From Melieria omissa (lineage: Eukaryota > Arthropoda > Insecta > Diptera > Ulidiidae): DNA of 64,000 nucleotides. Both the position numbers and the translations under genes were made by a program. Location: positions 9,095,532-9,159,531 of the forward strand of contig OZ020268.1 in NCBI GenBank assembly GCA_963971225.1. Reading direction: 5' to 3'. The notes beneath the pieces are model-generated. The model did no database searches, was not told the DNA's origin, and saw only the letters and a list, made by a program, of their open reading frames with translations. Of the stretch, positions 25,742 to 36,981 are shown one piece after another (within the stretch, counting starts at the first letter, position 1; every line of letters starts with the position of its first letter).

Positions 25742-28312
25742 CGATAAAAAAAAAGAAAAAAGTTTTGACAACAAAATTTATTCTATATCCTTCATTTATA
25801 AATTCATACATTGCAGCACCACAGTCAATCTGAAAGTAAATTTCCGGTTAATTAAAAGCGAATCATTTTCATAATTCTCGCTACATAAAATACTTGGAAC
25901 GAGCTTAACTTACTACAAAGGCTCATTAACTGTGCGCAATTTGAATAGTGAGACATGCAACTTCACAAAGCCGCTACGCCATTTTCCAGCAGGAAACCTT
26001 AACAACAGCTCATCAGTAGCCCAAAACAAGTCTGCTGAAGCGAATGAACAACGGCGCATAATATTTGCCAGCTAGCCACCAGCTTAGAAGACGAAGCAAT
26101 GGAATGCCAAAAGACAGCAAAGAAATCACAGACAACAGTCGGAGAAAAAGGAAAAGGGAAAAACCTGCACGATTGCCGCAAGCCACACCGCAACGCAGCA
26201 GGCGCAGCCCAAACACGCATACACACAAAAATCAAATGAAATAAGAAATAAATGAAGATGAAAAATGTTTTCCAACTGGGCAGCCAACAGTGCGCAGCTT
26301 AAATAGCAACAAGAAGGAATCGAGAGACAAGCCAGCCGAACCAGGGCAGGGCGGCTGGAACGCGCTTAGTTGAGGCAGCGCGCAGAAGCACCACAAGCGC
26401 GCAGCAAGTCTACGTACATGAAAAATCCTCAACCTCAACGACTGTGCCATCGCTTGTGGGGTGTCTATCTATCTATCTGGCTGGCTGGTTGGCTGGCTGT
26501 CTGTCTTACTGGCAGCCTGCGTGCTTGTAAGTCGCTTTGTTCGTATGTCTGTTCTGTCTGCTTAGCTGAACAATTGCGGCATTCGCTGGCGCGCGGTGGA
26601 GTTTGGCTGTTGCGGCCATGACTTTGCTGGGCTTCTAGCTGCAGCCAGTCGACGTAGGGAATTTCGTTGCTGCAGTCGGTGATGATGACGATGATGATGC
26701 TCGTGGTTGAGTTGCTGCAGTTGATCATCAATAGCAAATAGGCAACACAAATAATACGAGTACCAACAGCAACGAGCAGCAACAACCGCGAGCGCCATAG
26801 CAACAACACCAGTGCGCTGTGGTAGAACAAGAATGAAAAATAAACCGAGCAGCGAACAAATGTGTACAGAAAGCCAGCGAGCGAATGGGGAAGTCAGCAA
26901 GCAGCCAGTCAGCCAGCGAGGCAGGCAAGCAGAGCATCTTCAACAGACCATGGCGCATTAAAGTGGTTTGTTTGCGTACAAAGCAACAACAACAGCAGCA
27001 GCAGCAGCAATAATAACTCTACCAGTACCCAGCGATCCCGTACGAGGCGGTGGCGTGTGGAAGTGAGCGAATAACTAAGTGAAAGAAACACAGACAAGAA
27101 GTTTAGCTATGCGCAGCCCGTCTCGAAATAGCAGCAAACGCATAGAAGCGGCGGTGTAGGGGCGTCAGTGCGGCATGCGGCGGCTCCAAGCTGTGCTCAA
27201 GTGTGCGACCAAGCATAGGCAGCAAAACAAGGCGGGCAGCAAAAGAGGGGCAAGGCGAGGCGAGGATGTTCTTATAAGGCTGGGGAGTTGGCTATGATGG
27301 CAGGGAGATGGCGCTGTTGTTGTTCTTATAGTTCTCATTGTTGTTGGTGTTGTTTTTAGTGGTAATACTAATGATGTTGAGCCAGTGTTGGTGGTGGTTC
27401 ATGTGGTCACGCAGATTTTTCATATTTTTATTGTTATTTTATTTTAAAGCGGTGTATTGTTGTTGTTATATTTGTTGTTGTTATATTTGTATTACATATT
27501 TATTATATAGAAATATAATAAAATAATGTTGTTTTTTGTGCTTAATTTTTTGGTATCATAATCTGAACTGAAAAAGTAGGCTTTTGCTACCAAATTGCAA
27601 GCATTATTTGCACAGATGGCTGAAAGAAATATTATGTACATAAAGTACATAGAAATTTTATATATTTACTAGTACATAGTACATAGTTATGTACTAGTAT
27701 GAGTACATGCCATCAACAAGTGCACACCAGGCAGTGGGCTGGCATTCAGGCAGTCAGTCATTGAGTAAGATTGGTCGGCACGGCATGAGCTTCGCATGTG
27801 TGTGTTTATGTGTGTGTTTGTGAATTTGTGTTATACTTATTGCTTGCTTTCTTGCAGCTAGAATTAATGTTTTGTTGCCTTAATTAAAGTCGAAATGTAC
27901 ATAATTAATTGTTGTAGACGGTTTTTGTGAATGGACTGGGAAGCCGGTGAATGGTGGTGGCACTGGTGACTGAGTGCGGTCATGTGTGTGTGTATGTGCG
28001 TGGCGCTCGGAGACAGATGAGCCACCGCGGCGTTGGACAGACAGCGTAAAATTTGTAATTTTAATTTAATGGTTGCAGACTGGAGCGCGGATCATTCAAG
28101 CAACAATTCTGTGTGCACTTGTGTGAAAAGATTGTCTGAAATTATTGCCAAGCGAATTATTAAGGAATCTACAATATATAAGGAATAATTTAATAATGTA
28201 TAAGCAGAAGAAGAAGCAAAGAATTTTTATAGAAATGTGCAACATTAATAACACTTAATTGTCGTGTGTGTTGTGGAAATGTATTAATCAACTGAAGTAG
28301 TTGTTGGTGAAA
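25742..28312. other. Intronic DNA with a GC-richer block at about 25950-27250
   Basis: The block is richer in G+C and in CAGC/CAGT words than its surroundings and opens many overlapping frames on both strands with no recognisable domain. TCTA/TGGC runs lie at about 26464-26505 and a CAG/CAA run at 26983-27012. An imperfect palindrome (12-bp arms 27667-27678 and 27688-27699) follows. An internal ovo promoter or enhancer could be here, but only base composition hints at it. Confidence 0.45.
27667..27699. repeat. Inverted repeat, 12-bp arms, 9-nt loop
   Basis: The arms TACTAGTACATA and TATGTACTAGTA are perfectly complementary around a GTACATAGT spacer. More GTACAT words flank it, so it sits in a short GTAC-rich patch. 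Confidence 0.85.
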
Positions 28313-28440
28313 AAGAAAAAAGTTTGAGAGGTTAGGTAAGAAAAGCAGTTTTCCGTTTGTTCCGCTACTAAAAAAAAAGAAAAAAGTTTCAGAGGTTAGG
28401 TAAGAAAAGCAGTTTTCTGTTTGCTTGGCTACTACCTGTG
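28313..28440. repeat. Two-copy tandem duplication, period about 64 bp
   Basis: AAAAAAGTTT(G/C)AGAGG followed by TTAGGTAAGAAAAGCAGTTT occurs at about 28315 and 28379. Confidence 0.88.
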
Positions 28441-29021
28441 AGGCCAAAATGGGACTTTGTTGCCAACAAACTGAGCTTGGAACCAATTTGACGATGTTCC
28501 TAGATACCATTTCCCGATTATCAAACTTGCTGCGTCCTAAAAATACTTCACTCCTAATTTAATTTTAAATTAATTAAATTTTTATTTATAGAGTCTGTTT
28601 CTTCTTCTTATCACAGTTAGAACAGTAATTTCTTTGCGCCAAACCTAGTTCGTGTGGAGTTAGAACCCCTTTACCAATCAACGTTTGTGCTCTCCTATCC
28701 ATTTTGTTTCTTCTATCTCTTTCTTTTGGACACTGTGACACAATGATCAGAATGAACTGAATGATTTGGAAGATTTGTAGACTTTCTTCCCACCCTCACA
28801 TCATCGTCATTATCATCATTATCACCACCTGGTGATGGTGGTGACCAAACCTAACCTATTCGCAAATGACCACTGACACAGTGCGCCGCTAAAAAGTTTG
28901 TGAGTAGTTGAAGTCTCACTTCCCTAAACCGCAAAGCACAACTATAGATTTCATTTTCAGATTCAGCCACAGAGCGCTGAGATCATGCAATTAGAATTTC
29001 GCACTCTTTATTATTAGAACA

Positions 29022-29167
29022 AATGAACTATTTTCAATGGAAAATATGATTTTGTTTTAATATTTAACATTTTGCTCAACATCTCAAGCAGAGAGATGAA
29101 CTATTTTCAATGGAAAATATGTTTTTTTTTAATATTTAACATTTTTCTCAACATCTCAAGCAGATAT
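29022..29167. repeat. Two-copy tandem duplication, period 73 bp
   Basis: ATGAACTATTTTCAATGG and AATATTTAACATTTT.CTCAACATCTCAAGCAGA occur twice, starting at 29023 and 29096. Confidence 0.9.
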
Positions 29168-32100
29168 AGCAATTTATGAAAAAAATATTTAATGAAGGTT
29201 TCATGTTTAAGGCTTTTTATTTTGTTGGGGGAGTTTTGAGAAAGTTTTGGTGTTTGAAGACCCCTCCAATTTTTTAAGGAAGAATATTTCGCCAAACGAC
29301 AATATGGTACTTTTTTCAATATTTTACTCAATACAAACTTTTTAAGAAAAATTTTTCCGAAAAACATGAAAAAGGGCGGTAAGGAAAGGGGGAGGGGGGT
29401 TTATGTGTACCCAAAAAATATTCACACTTTTAATGCAAACAACTTTGTCTTAGACATCAAAGTTCTAGCTCTTCAAGTTTTTATACTTTCCGTGTAAAGT
29501 CTTTAACCTTTATGTGCAAATTACAAAAGACTCAGACGTGTTGGACTATTACTTTGTTCGGCAAAAATTATCAGTATGACGTCCTCTTTCAGAAATATAC
29601 GGTCGTTACTCTGTTGCAGAAATGCTTTTGTACAGTGTTATTAGAAAATCAAAGCTAACACTTTATTGTTTGAATATTGAAAATCCGTATCCAAATTTCA
29701 TAAATTTTCAACAAAAATTTCAATAGCGCTAAGCTTTGCTAGAAACACTTTCAATAAATCATTTTTATGGCTCATAACACATGGTTTATAGTCATATTCA
29801 TTGCACAGGCTTTGACGCTAATATTTCACTTTCTCAAGTCCAAAAAGGTCTAAACGTTTACACTAATAAATTAAGACTTTTCACTAAAGAGCTTAAAGTT
29901 TTTCTGAATGAAACTGCATGCTGACAGCGCCAAAGAAAAAGGCAATTAAGCGCTCTCCCCCAGAAAGCAAGCTGCAGTCTTCCATATCACTTAATATGCA
30001 TACAAGGCAAAATTAATGCTTTCAGCAGACAAATTGCTGCATTAATTGTGGCCCAAACGGCTGACCAACTGCACACACACACACACACACAGATGAGCAC
30101 TCAATGCATGTAGCTGCGCGAGCTTTAGAATTTCTTATGCTCAAACTTTAACTTAATTAATTGATAGAAATTTGTTTACAAAACAAAGCGTCGATGTCTC
30201 TGTAAGCCACAAGAATTACGAAGACAAGAGAGTCTTTAGCATGTAAATTAGTTGGTTGGCCCGTGGGGCTGTTGCAGACGCTACCAAAACGATATGGATG
30301 GAGATTATGATTGAGAGATAATTTGATTAAGATTCTTGGCAAGCTTTAGGCAGCGTTGACTTCGCTGCTAAACAGCGCAGCAAGCAGTGTAAGCAAAAAC
30401 AAAAAGTTATCAAGAAATGTTAAGATATGAAATAAAAATGAAATAAAATAAAACAACAACGACGCAGTAGAATGTGTGGCAGCAGGCGAACAAGATTATG
30501 TAAGTGATGGCGCACAAAAGAAATGGTTATGAAAGCAGCCAGTGGCAAACAAAGAACAAGCAAGGAAAGTAAAAAAGAGATTTTGCGTGTGTATGTGTGT
30601 GTGTGTGTGTTTGGGTGCGAAGAAGCGAAGAATGATGAAGGCTGCCATGGGGGCAATGAAGTTATTTAGTTATCGTTGGCCAAGTTTTTGTTCGAAATTT
30701 TGAACATTAATAATCGTGCTTTTTATTGTTGCTTTATTGTATTAAAGTTGGTTTTTGAATGATAAAAGCTATAAAAAAGATAGCATTTTATTTGAAGCGC
30801 ACTTATTGAGCTCAAGAGCCCATGAAAGTGATTGAAGCAGTTTTCTTTGTATCCATGTATCCTTTATTGCAAAATTTTTGCACTCCGTCATAATTAAGTA
30901 GCAAAAGAATGATGTATTTTTTGTTAAATGGCAAAGCGTGGCATTTGCGTTGTAAATTTGTGTATTCACTTCAACTCGAATTGATACACATTATGCAAAT
31001 GACAAAAGCTGCAATTGCCTTATGTAAAAAATATTACACAGCAGTGTTTTCAAGAAACAATAATACACACACAAATCTATATATGAAAAGATTTGACAAA
31101 CTGGCAAATCACACCAACACATACTTTGCTTTATTATGAAGAAAAATTGCTTCATTTGTGCGCATTTTTATCTGAAAGTTCATTATTATACGACAAGCAG
31201 CGCGCAAATTGCTTTGGCAGCAATTGTTGTCGCTACTTTACCTTTGACAATTGCAGTCGTAGCGTTGTTGTTGTTGCTGCTTATTATTTGAATATGTTTT
31301 TTTTGTCAATACTGGTACACCTCATACGGCAGCAACAAGTTCGAGTAAATCAGTCAGCCAGCCAGCCAGCCAGTCAGTCAGTCAGCTGGGGCCCAGTCTC
31401 GCATACAGGCAGCCATAAACAATTATTGTTGTGGCTAAATTATGAGAGTACGATTGTCAGCACACCCCCATGCGCGCCAGTGTTGTCGCTAATGTTCTTG
31501 TTGTATTTGTTGTTGTTGTTGTTATTTTTTTGTCGCCGTGCCTGAAATCGACTTGGCCGAGGGTGTCATTATTCTGCGCACTAATTTTATTTTCATTCTT
31601 TGTGCAAAAAAACGCTGCTTTATTGTTTATTTCGGGCTTTTTGTTTGTTGTTTTTGAGGTTTTTTACAATTTTGTATTTTTGTGCAAATGTGATTTTTGT
31701 TTTGGAAAACATTTGCAATATTGACTTTTTTGCTACTTAACGATTTAGAAAATGTGTCAAGCTGTCTCGCTCGCTGTGTCGCTGATGTCAAGTCAAGTCA
31801 TAGTTTTATTGTTGCTCTTAGATGTTTGGTTGTTGGAATATTGGTAGCACGTAATTTTAGCTCATTTTGCTTGCTTATTGTATGCTTTTTAAAGTTTGTT
31901 GTTGTTGTTGTTGTTTGAGTGTATCATTTGTGGTTGCCACAGTGTGGTGGTGGCAGCACAATTGTCTCTATGCTTTATGGCACTGGTGGCTATTGTTGTG
32001 TTGCCTTTGTTGTGTACTCATTGTAGTTTGGGTGTTAACAATTTGTTGTTGCAATTAATTAGTTTTGATGATTTTTATCGCCCAACACAGTATGTGATAT

Positions 32101-33268
32101 AAGCTAAGGCAATGGCATTAGTTGTGCCATGAAATTACTTAATAAAATTGATTTTCTAAAATTGCATGCAATTAAATACGGTTTGGCTGGTTTGGCTGGT
32201 TGTCTGAATTGTCTATAAAAATGTTCAAAGATTTTCATGTTTATGCAAGTAGTGGCAATTAAATATTGTCGACCTCTGGGCATGTCACTCTGCTGTGCAG
32301 AATACGAGTTTTGTTTTTGTAAAAAAAATACACAATTAAAAACAGTTTTATGTGTTGAGAGTGTGAATCGATTTATTGGCGTTAGTTAAAATTGATTTTA
32401 TTTATTCCTTTTTATTATTCGCGTAATGTTCTTTGTTGCCATATTTAATGTATTTTTAATTGCAGAACCTCGGCAACTATTGGGCAGAAGAACGTGTTTT
32501 ATTGTTTGTTGTTATTGTTATTATTAAACACCCCCACACACAAGTCGGTAATTTGAAGCTTTAAAGTTGCCGCTAAAATGCTGTTTGTGTCTTGAATCTT
32601 TTGTTTGGCAACATTTTTTTGCTATATGGCTAATACCATGACGAGGGTTTTCTGCATAAAAAAACACACAAATGCCGAATAAAAATTCAAAAATTAAAAC
32701 AACAACAATTCACAGAACTTGGAACACAGAGCCAGTGAGGATGGCAGTCACAAATGAGCGTTGGAAGAGTATAAAGTAAGAGATTAGATGATATAAAAGA
32801 CGGTGCGGTACAGCTGCATTCAACCAGCTGGTCCTTTATAGATTTAGTATACGTTTTGAAAACAATTAATAATTTTTAATTTGCAATTATATTGTTTAGA
32901 ATTTGCATCTTTTTCAGCAATTGTTTAATTTTTGTCCCCAAGTGTTTTCTTCTCAACCCGGAATTCAGTCATGTTCAATCCCAAAATTCACCATCAAAAA
33001 CAGTATTGCTCTAGTTTTTTTTATTGGCCACCCAAACCACAAAAAACCAAAGACTCAAGCCACAAACTTGATTTCTAAAATAAATTCTAAAGTGGTCTTG
33101 GTTGGTGACGAGTTTTTGTGCTCCATTGCAATGGAGAATGCGCAACAAGTGCTGCTTCAGCACAGCGCGCAAAATGATTTGAGAATTTTTGTATTTAAAA
33201 CTTTGCGTGTTCTCTGGGTTTTTCCTGACAGGCAACATTCTACATTGCAGCATTGAAATTCAGCACTC
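29168..33268. other. Non-coding intron adjacent to the svb start exon
   Basis: No gene supported. (CA)10 at 30072-30091, a GT tract at about 30591-30611, CAGC/CAGT tetramers at 31349-31385, GTT runs at 31260-31280, 31505-31525 and 31895-31915. A variant of the recurrent motif (GACTCAAGCCACAAACT) lies at 33051-33067, about 200 bp inside the intron from the splice donor. Confidence 0.55.
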
Positions 33269-33272
33269 ACCT
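33269..33272 (-). promoter_or_regulatory. 5' splice donor ending the ovo/svb start exon
   Basis: On the minus strand the sequence reads GCAGAAG|GTGAGTGCTG. This is a full match to the metazoan U1 donor consensus (MAG|GTRAGT). It sits directly after the acidic SDNDADKAE end of the exon and explains why the open frame stops three codons later. Confidence 0.88.
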
Positions 33273-33718
33273 TCTGCTTTGTCGGCGTCATTGTCGCTTT
33301 CGGCACCGCGAAATTGCTGCTGCTGCTGGCCAAAGTAGTGGCGACGATGGTGGAAGCGTTTGCGTGACGGCTGTGATGGCTGCTCCGTCTGCTTGGACTT
33401 TTCGGCGCTGTCATCAGCCGCCACTGGTGTTGTGGCACGTGTGCGCGTGCTTGGCGTCGATGAGCGTGCAGCGGCCTGTCGATCGGCCAGCGAACCCTGC
33501 GGCTCGGGCGCATCGGGCTGAATAGGCGCCGGCGATGTGGGTGTGGGTGTCGGTGTGGGCGTTTTCGGTGGTGGCGGCGCCTGAGCCGTGGGCGGCGAAG
33601 GACTCAGCGGCGGCACCAGCCGATCATCCTCGTTTTTGTGCTGCAGCAAATTCTGCGATTCGAGCAAACGTTGCTGCTGCTGATGCAGCCGATTCTTGAT
33701 AAGGAAAATTTTCGGCAT
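33271..33718 (-). CDS. ovo/svb: First coding exon of ovo/shavenbaby (C2H2 zinc-finger transcription factor), N-terminal 149 codons plus 1 nt
   Basis: Ovo/Svb is a nuclear zinc-finger transcription factor; in Drosophila the Svb isoform drives epidermal trichome differentiation and the Ovo isoforms act in the female germline. The exon starts with MPKIFLIKNRL, the SNAG-like N-terminus of the Ovo family. A conserved KNEDDRLVPPLSPS block lies at about residues 28-41, a Pro/Thr-rich TPTPTP tract at about 52-62, and a basic RKRFHHRRHYFGQ block at about 119-131, then a short Gln run. As I recall the Drosophila protein, the first 41 residues and the basic block match closely while the linker differs. 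The start context is AGCAAAATG, a good fly initiation site. The exon ends AAG|GTGAGT (donor GT at 33270-33269) in phase 1; reading through adds three codons and a stop. The zinc fingers must lie in later exons, beyond the left edge. The identification is firm; isoform assignment (Svb-type start) is inferred from Drosophila. Confidence 0.95.
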
Positions 33719-34420
33719 TTTGCTGCTGCGTTCGAGCTTCTCACAATGCTCGAATAGCGATTAATGTGCGTTTGATTTTTTTTTGTTAATTTCGTGGGAA
33801 TTTTTGCGTTTAATGGTGTTTTTAGGAATACAAGTTTGATGCGCTCATAGTCACAGCAACACTAATCCAAGTTGTGTGTTTGCTGGAGCACAAAAGCACT
33901 GATCAATTTCGAAACCGATTTGACTTTTTCAAATATGAAATTTTTTAATTTTTATTTTTAAACTTGACACTTTGCAGCACACAGATAAAATTCCTTCACT
34001 GATGCATTGATCGGCCATGGATTTTCAATTTGATTTTGCAAGTTTTGTTGTGTGCCATTTTTGACACCTGTCGCTGCACTGTTGGTCAATTTTTGCCATA
34101 AATTTCACTGTTTTGTTTTTCTTGTTGTTGATGATTTAAATAATTCGTAAGTTTTTCTCTCAAAATTCTTTAGAACTTGAGCGAATTAAACAAAAAAAAA
34201 CCATTGAAAATTCTTCCAATTGGTTTTCGGTGAAGCATTTTTCAAATTGCTGTCGATGGTTGATGAGACAATAAAAATGAGAAGCAGTAAAAAAATGAAG
34301 ACCACAGATCTTGCACTGACGCGACTGTTAGCGAAAACACGTGTATCCTCAACGCTGGATCGTCTCTTACTGTAATCGAGCGGTCGACGCGCACAAGCAG
34401 TTAGTCCAAAGTCACTCGCT
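33719..34420 (-). promoter_or_regulatory. Probable 5' UTR and promoter zone of ovo/svb
   Basis: This is the stretch just upstream of the svb start codon. No coding sequence is recognisable. A minus-strand GTCAGTGC, which fits the arthropod initiator TCAGTK with its A at 34317, would give a 5' UTR of about 600 nt. I see neither a TATA box 30 bp upstream of it nor a clear DPE at +28 (TTACT there). Other TCAGTG matches occur near 33900 and 33995, so the start site is not fixed. Position relative to the exon is the main support. Confidence 0.4.
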
Positions 34421-35850
34421 TTCGGCTGAACGACTGCGCTGTGTATTTCCTTGCTGTCGTCGGTTTTTTGCAAAGCAACACACACGCCACACGAAAAACC
34501 GTACACCGTAAACCGTACTTTGCCAATGTAACGTACAACAGCGAATGCGGCTTAAACGGCGGCCGAGCGAGCGCCCCAAACTGCGGTGAGCAGGCGCGCA
34601 GCTGTGCGTCTCTGTGTGTGTGTGTGAGCGCGCAACGGCAATCGACAGTCGACAATCGGTTCATTCGGCCAGCCGCTTAGCTGTTCAGTGGGCTTCGTGC
34701 GGTTCGTTTGCCGAGTCTGCGCCAACGACTTTGCTTTCGTCTTTTGGAGCTCAGTGCAAACAACGGTTTTCGTCTTACCCGCGCTTACTGTATTTAGCGT
34801 TGTTGCTCGGCTGTTGTTGTGGCCACTGCTATGGCGCTCACTTCGGCTCGGAAGCCGGAGCTGAAGCCAGAGTCGGCAGCGTCGTTGGCGATTGCAATTG
34901 CTTGCGGCGTTTGGAGCGATCGTTGCGCTCGCCACACACACATTTGAGCGTTTCCTACCTGCGCTCGACGTACCTGTTGGTAGTTTTCCAATTGAGCGCC
35001 GCTCCCCCATTGGTTTTTTCGCTCTCGCCGAGCGGCTGTTCACAGGTGTACGCATTCGTTGCCGCTCACATAACGTTTCTCATGCAGTTTTTTCGCCCAT
35101 GTTTACTTCGTTTGCTTCTTGCTCGCTGGCTGTTGCTGCTTTCATGTTTTTGTTGTTAGTTTCTTTCGTTTTCAGTTTTCAGTTTTTGGCTTCAGCTTCG
35201 GCTTCGGCCACAGTTCAGAGTCAAGGTAGAGGTAACCACATATTGCTATTGCTTGTTTTTGTTGTTGTTGTTGCTGGTAGCTGTTATCGCGCATTTGCCG
35301 GCAACATTAGTTTGTCTGTTGTTTTTGTTGCTGTTGGTTTCTTGTATGCGCTTTAGTCTGTTTCGTATATCTTTGCGTTCGGTCTTCAGCTGCATGCGGC
35401 TGTGTGTTGTTGTTACTGTTGGTGGACTTGACTGTGAAATGCGAGTGTTTGGGTGCGCATGCGCAATGTTGCACTTGAGGCATTTGTCAGCGTTGCCGTT
35501 GCCGCTTAGCATGCAATTTGCGTGCTTGTGTGGTTGCAGAGCGGCGAAGATTATTGTTGCTGGTCGCGTTGCACGATGGCAAACAGAGATAATGGTATCC
35601 GTTGCGATAGTGAGAGTGTGGATAGATAGGCGTTTGTATTCGTTGCGGCTTAGAATTTCTTTGGTATAACCAAAATGAATGCATTCTTTGAATAAATGAA
35701 AGAAGAAATCAACAAAATTCAGGCGAACATCTGTAAAAGAAGAGATAAGTTGGTCAGGTTGAAGATGGCGACAGGCTTTGAAAGCTATGATTAATGTTAT
35801 GCAATGTTTCAGAGAATGTAACAGAAGGTGTGAAGCTAAAACTTGTGGAG
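34421..35850. other. GC-richer non-coding DNA upstream of svb
   Basis: Overlapping open frames up to 204 codons exist on both strands, but none has a recognisable domain and they compete with each other. An Inr-like TTCAGTG on the plus strand at 34685-34691 is noted without support. The interval is expected to contain promoter-proximal regulatory sequence. Confidence 0.45.
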
Positions 35851-36064
35851 TAATGTGCATGGCAAGTCAAAGGTTTGTGGGGGGTTTGTTATAAAAAGTT
35901 TTTGCGACTATGATAACTTTCAATCAGTCTGATTTAATGTTGAAATTTAGTAATGAGTAATGTGTATGGCAATTCAAAGGCTTATGAAGTATTTGTTCCG
36001 AAAAACTTATGCTACTTTGACAACTTTTAATCGGTCTGATTTAATGTTGAATCTTAGCAGAATC
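35851..36064. repeat. Two-copy duplication, period about 107 bp
   Basis: TAATGTG(C/T)ATGGCAA, TCAAAGG, and AATC(A/G)GTCTGATTTAATGTT recur at 35851 and 35958. It lies about 70 bp left of the 36.1-kb transposon. Confidence 0.88.
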
Positions 36065-36135
36065 CACAGTTTAACTTCCACTGCGTTTGCTACGTTTAAA
36101 AGGAATCCATCACTTGACCAAAAATCGCTACTATA

Positions 36136-36979
36136 GGGTTTTCCAACAAGAGGTGTTATTTTGAATCACCCGGTATTTCGGTAGCTGTCACTTTTGAAGC
36201 TTTTATTCTTTGACATTTGACAAGTAGAAACTACGCCATTACTAAAATTCACTACAAAAATGGTGAAAATCTTGCAGTCACAGTTCGCAATACTAAAGCA
36301 TTTTTGGGTGTCGGACCGCAATACAGAAATTGGTGGAAAAATTCGAGCTGTTGGGACAAGTTAGTGATGTGAAGAATGAAACCCGTGCACGTCGCTCAAG
36401 AACAACTGAGAATATTGCTGCTGTAGCCCAAAGTGTTGAAGAAAACCCAGGTTTGTCAATTCCTCGTCCTCGAGAGATGATTAATGATTTTTTAAGGTCG
36501 GAGTTGGATGGTATTGATCTGGACAACGTTTACTTTCAACAAGACGGCGCTACGTGCCACACAAACAACGAAACCATTGCTCTTTTACGGGAAAAGTTTC
36601 CGGACCGTGTTATCTCTGGAAGAGGGGATCACAATTGGCCACCGAGATCTTGTGATTTAACACCTTGCGACTTCTTCCTTTGGGGCCACGTGAAAGATAA
36701 GGTGTACGCCAACATCCCAGCGTCGATTCAAGACCTCAAAGATAGAATTCGTGAGGCTAAATAGGACATAGGATAGCCACTTTGCGATTTGGTTATGGAA
36801 AATTTCATGAAAAGGATATAGTCCTGTAAGCGTGGTCGTGGTGGCCATTTGGCTGATGTTGTTTTTCATTATTAACGGCATACCTTCCTCTTTGTTATGA
36901 AATAAACATCCGATCATTTATCTCAAAAAAGTGGCGTTTTTCTTTGAATACCAAAATAACACCTCTTGTTGGAAAACCC
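36136..36979 (+). mobile_element. Internally deleted Tc1/mariner-superfamily element, 844 bp
   Basis: Near-perfect inverted ends begin GGGTTTTCCAACAAGAGG and continue TGTTATTTTG on both sides. TA dinucleotides flank them (36134-36135 and 36980-36981), as expected for this superfamily. The insertion point lies in short TATA runs on both sides. It carries the defective transposase described separately and a short untranslated tail, and is a fossil or non-autonomous copy. Confidence 0.93.
36259..36882 (+). pseudogene. Broken transposase of the 36.1-kb mariner-superfamily element
   Basis: Transposases of this group cut and paste the element using an acidic catalytic triad. The reading starts in one frame (NGENLAVTVRN, from 36259) and must shift to another for VEKFELLGQVSDVKNE (from 36333). 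It then runs to SIPRPREMINDF, where the helix-turn-helix end and the first catalytic Asp region (normally FSDEAHF-like) are missing through an internal deletion. The QQDGATCH block keeps the second Asp and PRSCDLTPCDFFLWG keeps the third; I count 36 residues between these two. After DRIREAK there are three in-frame TAG stops before the old C-terminus near 36880. A normal protein of this type is about 340 residues; the longest intact stretch here is 144. It cannot make active enzyme. Confidence 0.9.
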
Positions 36980-36981
36980 TA

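Larger units (their letters stand above)
1..33270 (-). other. Large first intron of ovo/svb (partial)
   Basis: Everything left of the donor is downstream of the svb start exon. I looked in the minus-strand open frames for later Ovo regions (the acidic domain, the QRKEY/EPKDLSL segment, the C2H2 fingers) and found none. The intron is therefore inferred to be at least 33.27 kb. Its contents are described in the separate entries below. Internal ovo germline promoters, known in Drosophila to lie in this intron, could be here but were not identified. Confidence 0.7.

Noticed and set aside
34685..34714. Plus-strand Inr (TTCAGTG) with a near-DPE AGTCT at +28
   Set aside because: DPE fails at its last position and no plus-strand gene follows; expected often by chance.
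34552..35860. Several 138-204-codon open frames on both strands upstream of svb
   Set aside because: They overlap each other in competing frames, lack recognisable domains or splice context, and reflect GC-richer composition.
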